This document shows, piece by piece, positions 62,400 to 64,000 of a stretch of DNA of 64,000 nt. The DNA is from Hofstenia miamia (lineage: Eukaryota > Xenacoelomorpha > Acoela): contig SCFE01000020.1 in the NCBI GenBank assembly GCA_004352715.1, positions 1,583,260 to 1,647,259 on the forward strand. Direction: 5' to 3'. A model generated the notes under the pieces. That model saw only the letters and a program-made list of their open reading frames with translations. It was not told where the DNA came from and ran no database searches. Numbering within the stretch: position 1 is the stretch's first letter; the number at the start of each line of letters is the position of its first letter. The translations under genes were made by a program, and so were the position numbers.

Positions 62400-62800
62400 C
62401 CTCTACAAAGAAACCTTCTTGCCCTAAACGGTTATTTATTCTTCGTAGTCTAATTGGGACATGCTCTAAAGATGAACTCATTAGATTATTTATTACTATG
62501 ATTCGCTCAATGCTAGAGTATCTTCTCCAATGTTCCATGGATTGACAAAAAATCAAACTCTATCTCTTGAAAGAATTCAAAAAAAGCACTTAGAATTATT
62601 GGTACTGGAAGAATTATCTGTGAAGCTCTTTCTACAAGCTAAAACGCTCGCATCTCATCCCCTCCTTTCAATTATACTAAAAAGATTTCTTACGTCAGGA
62701 AAGTTTATTTACGAAAAATTTAAAAGTGAACGAAGAAGAAATCAATTCATTCCATTCTGTGAAAGGCTACTAAACGAAAATCAACATTAAAACCCAGAAC
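62400..62800 (+). pseudogene. LINE reverse transcriptase C-terminal piece
   Basis: Plus-strand frames give KRLFILRSLIGTCSKDELI, FITMIRSMLEYSSPMFHGLT and KNQTLSLERIQKKHLELL, equivalent to the post-thumb region (R-L-x-x-L-R-x-L ... IRSxLEY-x-xPVWHxxL ... IExIQxxAL) of CR1/L2-type LINEs. One frame change lies near 62525. No tail repeat is obvious after 62790. Confidence 0.75.
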
Positions 62801-64000
62801 TTAGCGATTTTAATAATGTAGATGTTTTTTATCAATAAATAAGATCATCATCATCACATATATTTTTTTGCCAAATTTAATAACTTCATCAAGCTCCAAT
62901 TTTTCTAAGATGCACATGTCACTCAATAAAACAATTTGTTCTGTCTTTCTGGAAGTCGACTCATTGCATCCGTTGCAGAGTAAAGCCAAACATATATTGG
63001 AAATTTTTGGATAAAATTTTAAATTTATGTAGTACACATTTCTGTTTAAATCTAGCTACCGGTATTACATATTTACATTTGTCCATTATATGCCATACGC
63101 ATTACATAGATATTTCTTTATTATATTCTCTTTGAAAAATATCGGTAGATTCAATTCCAATCTACAAAATTACTGAAACTAGCACTTAAATTTTCTTAGA
63201 TTTAGAATTTTATGCAGCAAAAATGAAAAGCCTAAAATTAAAGCAACTGTAATAACAACGAAGTATATTTGTCAACCGTCTGGTCAATAAACTCCTCGTG
63301 AATCTAAATTTATTCACAATTAATATTGCAAAGCCCATTATTGTAAAAGAAACAACATTTCTTATTGACGACTTAGGATTTATTCATCCTAATTTAAATT
63401 GTAACTTTTATAAAACACACCATGAGTAATTTCATAAAATTTGTTTCTCTTAAAGATTGTGATAAACAATGACTTACACCTCAAACTATGTTATATTTCT
63501 CTTAAAGCTGTTTGCGTCTGCAAAATTTGTTATATCAGCCAGTTAATGCCGTGAATTCAGTAAACTCAAATGAGTAGTTCCACAATTTGATGTAATGGTG
63601 TGAATGAAATTTTTAAAAAATTAGGCATGAAGCATGAATTCAATTCTCAAGCATTTTGCCTAAATTGGACAAATGACTAATAAAATAATTGACAATGATG
63701 AACTTTGGGAAGCGCTGAATGGGAAAGTTCATTTTGAATGTTTCATCCTTTATGTACATCATTGGATATTTTTCTGTAGATATGTTCTAAACTATTCCCA
63801 GAGAGTAACTAAGATTTAAATCATGTGTACCGTTGAAGAAAACTCTGACGTAGATGAGTTGTTTGGAAGAAGGATTTGTATATTTTCATTATGATTAAGA
63901 TGAGCAGTTATAAATTCAAGATAACACAAAGAAGAAATTCCATCTTTGAAATTGAAACGAGCTGAATAACTTCAATAGTTTGCATAAATCATAAAGTGAA
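62801..64000. other. unannotated sequence to the window end
   Basis: The next receptor exon, for membrane helix 2 (expected to begin with a G-E-K/R-x-x-L-type motif), was searched for by eye on the + strand between 60187 and 64000 and not found. Open frames here have no recognised motif. Confidence 0.45.

Noticed and set aside
62293-62556. 87-codon minus-strand open frame
   Set aside because: It overlaps plus-strand LINE coding sequence and is read as its shadow.
60187-64000. Search for the membrane helix 2 exon of the receptor
   Set aside because: No G-E-K-type start followed by a hydrophobic helix with splice sites was seen; the open frames belong to LINE pieces or carry no motif.
1-64000. 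CRISPR arrays, rRNA genes, intact tRNA genes or bacterial operons
   Set aside because: None seen; the spliced exons and transposon classes show this is animal nuclear DNA.

Overview
This is an AT-rich, intron-rich stretch of an invertebrate animal genome. It has no operons, rRNA or tRNA genes, many long (TA)n microsatellites, and runs of N marking scaffold gaps. The exact animal group cannot be fixed from the sequence.

One host gene is supported. It lies on the + strand and runs almost the whole window: a Cys-loop ligand-gated ion channel subunit of the nicotinic acetylcholine receptor (nAChR) type. Five coding exons could be joined by splice signals and reading phase: 3030-3181 (N-terminal helix and first strands), 27024-27068 (a 45-bp microexon), 53085-53191, 53545-53737 (Cys-loop) and 59949-60186 (loop C and first membrane helix). 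The signal-peptide exon and the exons for membrane helices 2-4 were not found and are probably outside the window. Loop C has no vicinal cysteine pair, so this looks like a non-alpha subunit. Two introns are about 24-26 kb.

Almost everything else recognisable is transposon debris inside those introns or downstream. In order: a short Helitron (14027-14327); two LINE 3' fragments facing each other (19938-20600 minus, 21362-22165 plus); a 625-bp hAT-like element (29627-30251); a dead Tc1-like transposase (30600-31230); a degenerate LINE (34580-35930); a near-complete piggyBac element bounded by TTAA (40254-42702); a Penelope-like fragment (45130-45720); two more small hAT-like elements (45953-46294, 46457-46838); a tRNA-derived SINE (50024-50290); a Ty3/gypsy LTR retrotransposon (55320-59510, minus); an internally deleted LINE with an open 193-codon frame (60408-61395, minus); and two head-opposed LINE pieces (61490-62110 minus, 62400-62800 plus). 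A low-copy dispersed repeat of unknown class occurs at least five times.

The assembly has visible faults. Several gaps are flanked by the same sequence on both sides, and three single-N joins around 2990-3451 show overlaps which indicate that two small contigs, one carrying a receptor exon, were placed in the wrong order.
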